Shown: positions 62,480-64,000 of the stretch, piece after piece
Position numbering within the stretch: the stretch's first letter is position 1
Layout: every line of letters starts with the position of its first letter
Assembly (NCBI RefSeq): GCF_001983935.1
Contig: NZ_CP017641.1
Location: 124,001 to 188,000, forward strand
Length of the DNA stretch: 64,000 nucleotides
DNA from: Fuerstiella marisgermanici
Lineage (GTDB): Bacteria; Planctomycetota; Planctomycetia; Planctomycetales; Planctomycetaceae
Direction of reading: 5' to 3'
Position numbers and translations under genes: made by a program
The notes under the pieces: generated by a model
Databases searched by the model: none
The model's input: the letters and a program-made list of their open reading frames with translations, nothing else
Told to the model about the DNA's origin: nothing

Positions 62480-64000
62480 GTGAAACCATTCTTCCTGTTA
62501 CTGATCAGCTGTGTGCTGTCGTTGAACGCTGCTGCTCAGGACAAAGCTGAATCTCCGTCTTACGCAATCGTCATTCATGGCGGCGCTGGTCGTGTTGCCA
62601 AAGATGCGGAGCACATCAAACGCCGCGAAGCGGTTCTGGAGGAAGCTCTGTCATTAGGTGAGTCACTACTGAAGAGCGGGGAGAGCAGTCTGAAGGTGGT
62701 GGAGCAGGTGATTCGAATTCTGGAAGATGCACCTGAGTTCAATGCGGGCCGTGGGGCGGTCTTCAACGCGGCGGGCGGTCATGAATTAGACGCGTCCATC
62801 ATGGACGGTCGCAACCGCGCGGGCGGAGCGGTCGCGGGGGTTTCGACAATACGGCATCCAATCTCGCTGGCTCGTCATGTTATGACAGACACTCGACACG
62901 TACTGCTGGCGACGGACGGTGCGGAAAAGTTTGCAGATGAACTTGGACCGGACACCATCTCGCGAGTACCCAACGATTGGTTTTCTACCGATCGCCAACG
63001 AGCCAACCTCAAGAAGGCTCAGGCCGCTATTCCGATGCCGGATCATTTTCGCATTGGAACCGTAGGTTGCGTAGCGCTCGACAACGACGGCAATATTGCG
63101 GCGGGGACTTCGACCGGTGGGCTGACGAACAAGAAGTATGGTCGAGTGGGCGATTCGCCGATCATCGGCGCAGGCACATTCGCGGACAACGCGACGTGTG
63201 GCGTCAGTTGCACTGGAGTTGGCGAGGACTTTATTCGCAACGCAGTCGCCTTCAATATTTCTGCGCTGATGGAATACAAAAGTGAGACTCTGGAAAACGC
63301 GGTCAAGGCGACACTTCATCATCCGACACACAAAATCAGCGGTGGTATCATCGCGATTTCTGCTGCTGGCGAAATTGAGATGCAGTTCAATACTGAAGGC
63401 ATGTCGCGAGCGGCTGCAGATTCGCAGGGACGACGCGAAATCGTGGTTGCCAACCCTGTGTTCCATGCCAACTTTGAAGACGGCAAGATGGATCGCTTCG
63501 AACCGACCGACGCATCAGCGTGGACGGTGGGCGTAGAAGATGGAAATCATTTTCTTTCGCTCACGAAGAAACGCAGCGACTTCGAACCGCCAGTCCGCTC
63601 GCCGTACAATCGAGCACTAGTCAAAGATTTGGAGGTGGACAGTTTCGTGATGGACGTCGACCTGCAGTCGACCATTCCGGATTACAACCACCGCGATCTG
63701 TGTTTGTTTTTCGGCTACCAGGACGACGCTCACCTTTACTACGTGCATCTCGGCAAGAAGACGGATGACCACGCCAATCAGATTTTTATCGTGAATGACG
63801 AGCCTCGTAAAAAGATTTCAACGAAGACGACGCCCGGCATTCCATGGAACGACGATTGGCATCACGCTCGGATTGTCCGTGACACAGCGACCGGCAGCAT
63901 CGAAGTCTACTACGACGACATGACGACACCCGTGATGACGGCAACCGACAAGTCGTTCGGTAAGGGGCGAGTGGGCGTGGGATCGTTTGACGACACCGGT
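62480..64000 (+). CDS. Secreted isoaspartyl peptidase/L-asparaginase-like protein with LamG-like C-terminal region (partial)
   Basis: The frame begins with a GTG at 62,480 after gaagg and continues past the window end. A signal peptide ([19 protein letters not shown]) is followed by an Ntn-hydrolase of the asparaginase-2 type: [44 protein letters not shown], and the autocleavage site with nucleophilic Thr in GTVGCVALD, then [11 protein letters not shown]. Residues from about 330 on ([50 protein letters not shown]) resemble the LamG/DUF1080-type beta-sandwich common in planctomycete hydrolases. The fusion suggests extracellular degradation of isopeptides or glycoasparagines. The C-terminus is outside the window. 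Confidence 0.85.
   Translation, partial: MKPFFLLLISCVLSLNAAAQDKAESPSYAIVIHGGAGRVAKDAEHIKRREAVLEEALSLGESLLKSGESSLKVVEQVIRILEDAPEFNAGRGAVFNAAGGHELDASIMDGRNRAGGAVAGVSTIRHPISLARHVMTDTRHVLLATDGAEKFADELGPDTISRVPNDWFSTDRQRANLKKAQAAIPMPDHFRIGTVGCVALDNDGNIAAGTSTGGLTNKKYGRVGDSPIIGAGTFADNATCGVSCTGVGEDFIRNAVAFNISALMEYKSETLENAVKATLHHPTHKISGGIIAISAAGEIEMQFNTEGMSRAAADSQGRREIVVANPVFHANFEDGKMDRFEPTDASAWTVGVEDGNHFLSLTKKRSDFEPPVRSPYNRALVKDLEVDSFVMDVDLQSTIPDYNHRDLCLFFGYQDDAHLYYVHLGKKTDDHANQIFIVNDEPRKKISTKTTPGIPWNDDWHHARIVRDTATGSIEVYYDDMTTPVMTATDKSFGKGRVGVGSFDDTG

Noticed and set aside
61950-62550. Open frames of 136 and 162 codons on both strands after csrA
   Set aside because: They overlap each other and the start of the asparaginase-like gene, lack ribosome-binding sites, and look like translated non-coding sequence.

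Overview
The window looks like a chromosome segment of a marine planctomycete (Planctomycetota). The evidence is a DUF1549/DUF1553 cytochrome-type gene, an iduronate-2-sulfatase-like sulfatase, a kappa-carrageenase-like GH16 gene, a FecR/LamG protein translationally coupled to a small sigma factor, a 2,899-residue secreted protein with a planctomycete-style N-terminus, and an exosortase/PEP-CTERM pair. The genus cannot be fixed from the sequence alone.

Left chromosomal part (1-30,211). An intact IS66-type element with an 8-bp target duplication sits just upstream of a PhoH-like gene. Next is a pstSCAB phosphate uptake operon whose leader has a Pho-box-like repeat and a possible attenuator. 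Then come a small unknown gene, the giant multidomain surface protein, a PEP-CTERM protein, an exosortase and a TPR protein. A minus-strand polysaccharide-degradation cluster follows: a broken DUF1549/DUF1553 gene, an intact sulfatase, a GH16 gene with an in-frame stop, a FecR/LamG protein and its sigma factor. This cluster is full of palindromic dispersed repeats, and the sigma gene carries an 8-bp tandem repeat near its start.

Mobile island (30,212-57,356). A 27-kb island is inserted in the 3' end of a tRNA-Pro(GGG) gene. The 20-bp attachment core is present at both ends, and a large serine recombinase lies against the intact tRNA. The left half resembles a minimal phage satellite: HTH protein, primase-helicase, an inverted-repeat-rich putative origin, P27 small terminase, AlpA-like HTH, HK97 capsid protein, another virion-like protein and its own serine recombinase. 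The right half carries a DUF5131 gene split by an IS3 element, several small genes, a replication-type ATPase, an SF2 helicase, an ISAs1 element, and a tightly packed minus-strand RNA-repair operon (polynucleotide kinase, Thg1-like 3'-5' polymerase, RNA ligase, HD-kinase fusion, thioredoxin-like protein). A second IS3 copy has removed part of a neighbouring serine recombinase.

Right chromosomal part (57,413-64,000). After the tRNA come an NAD-dependent sugar epimerase, a CstA-family transporter, a possible small zinc-ribbon protein, CsrA, and the first 1.5 kb of a secreted isoaspartyl peptidase/asparaginase-like protein fused to a LamG-like region that runs off the end.

The most notable systems are the RNA-repair operon on the island, the capsid-bearing mini-satellite, the integrase whose C-terminal tail should change on integration, and the possibly phase-variable sigma factor.
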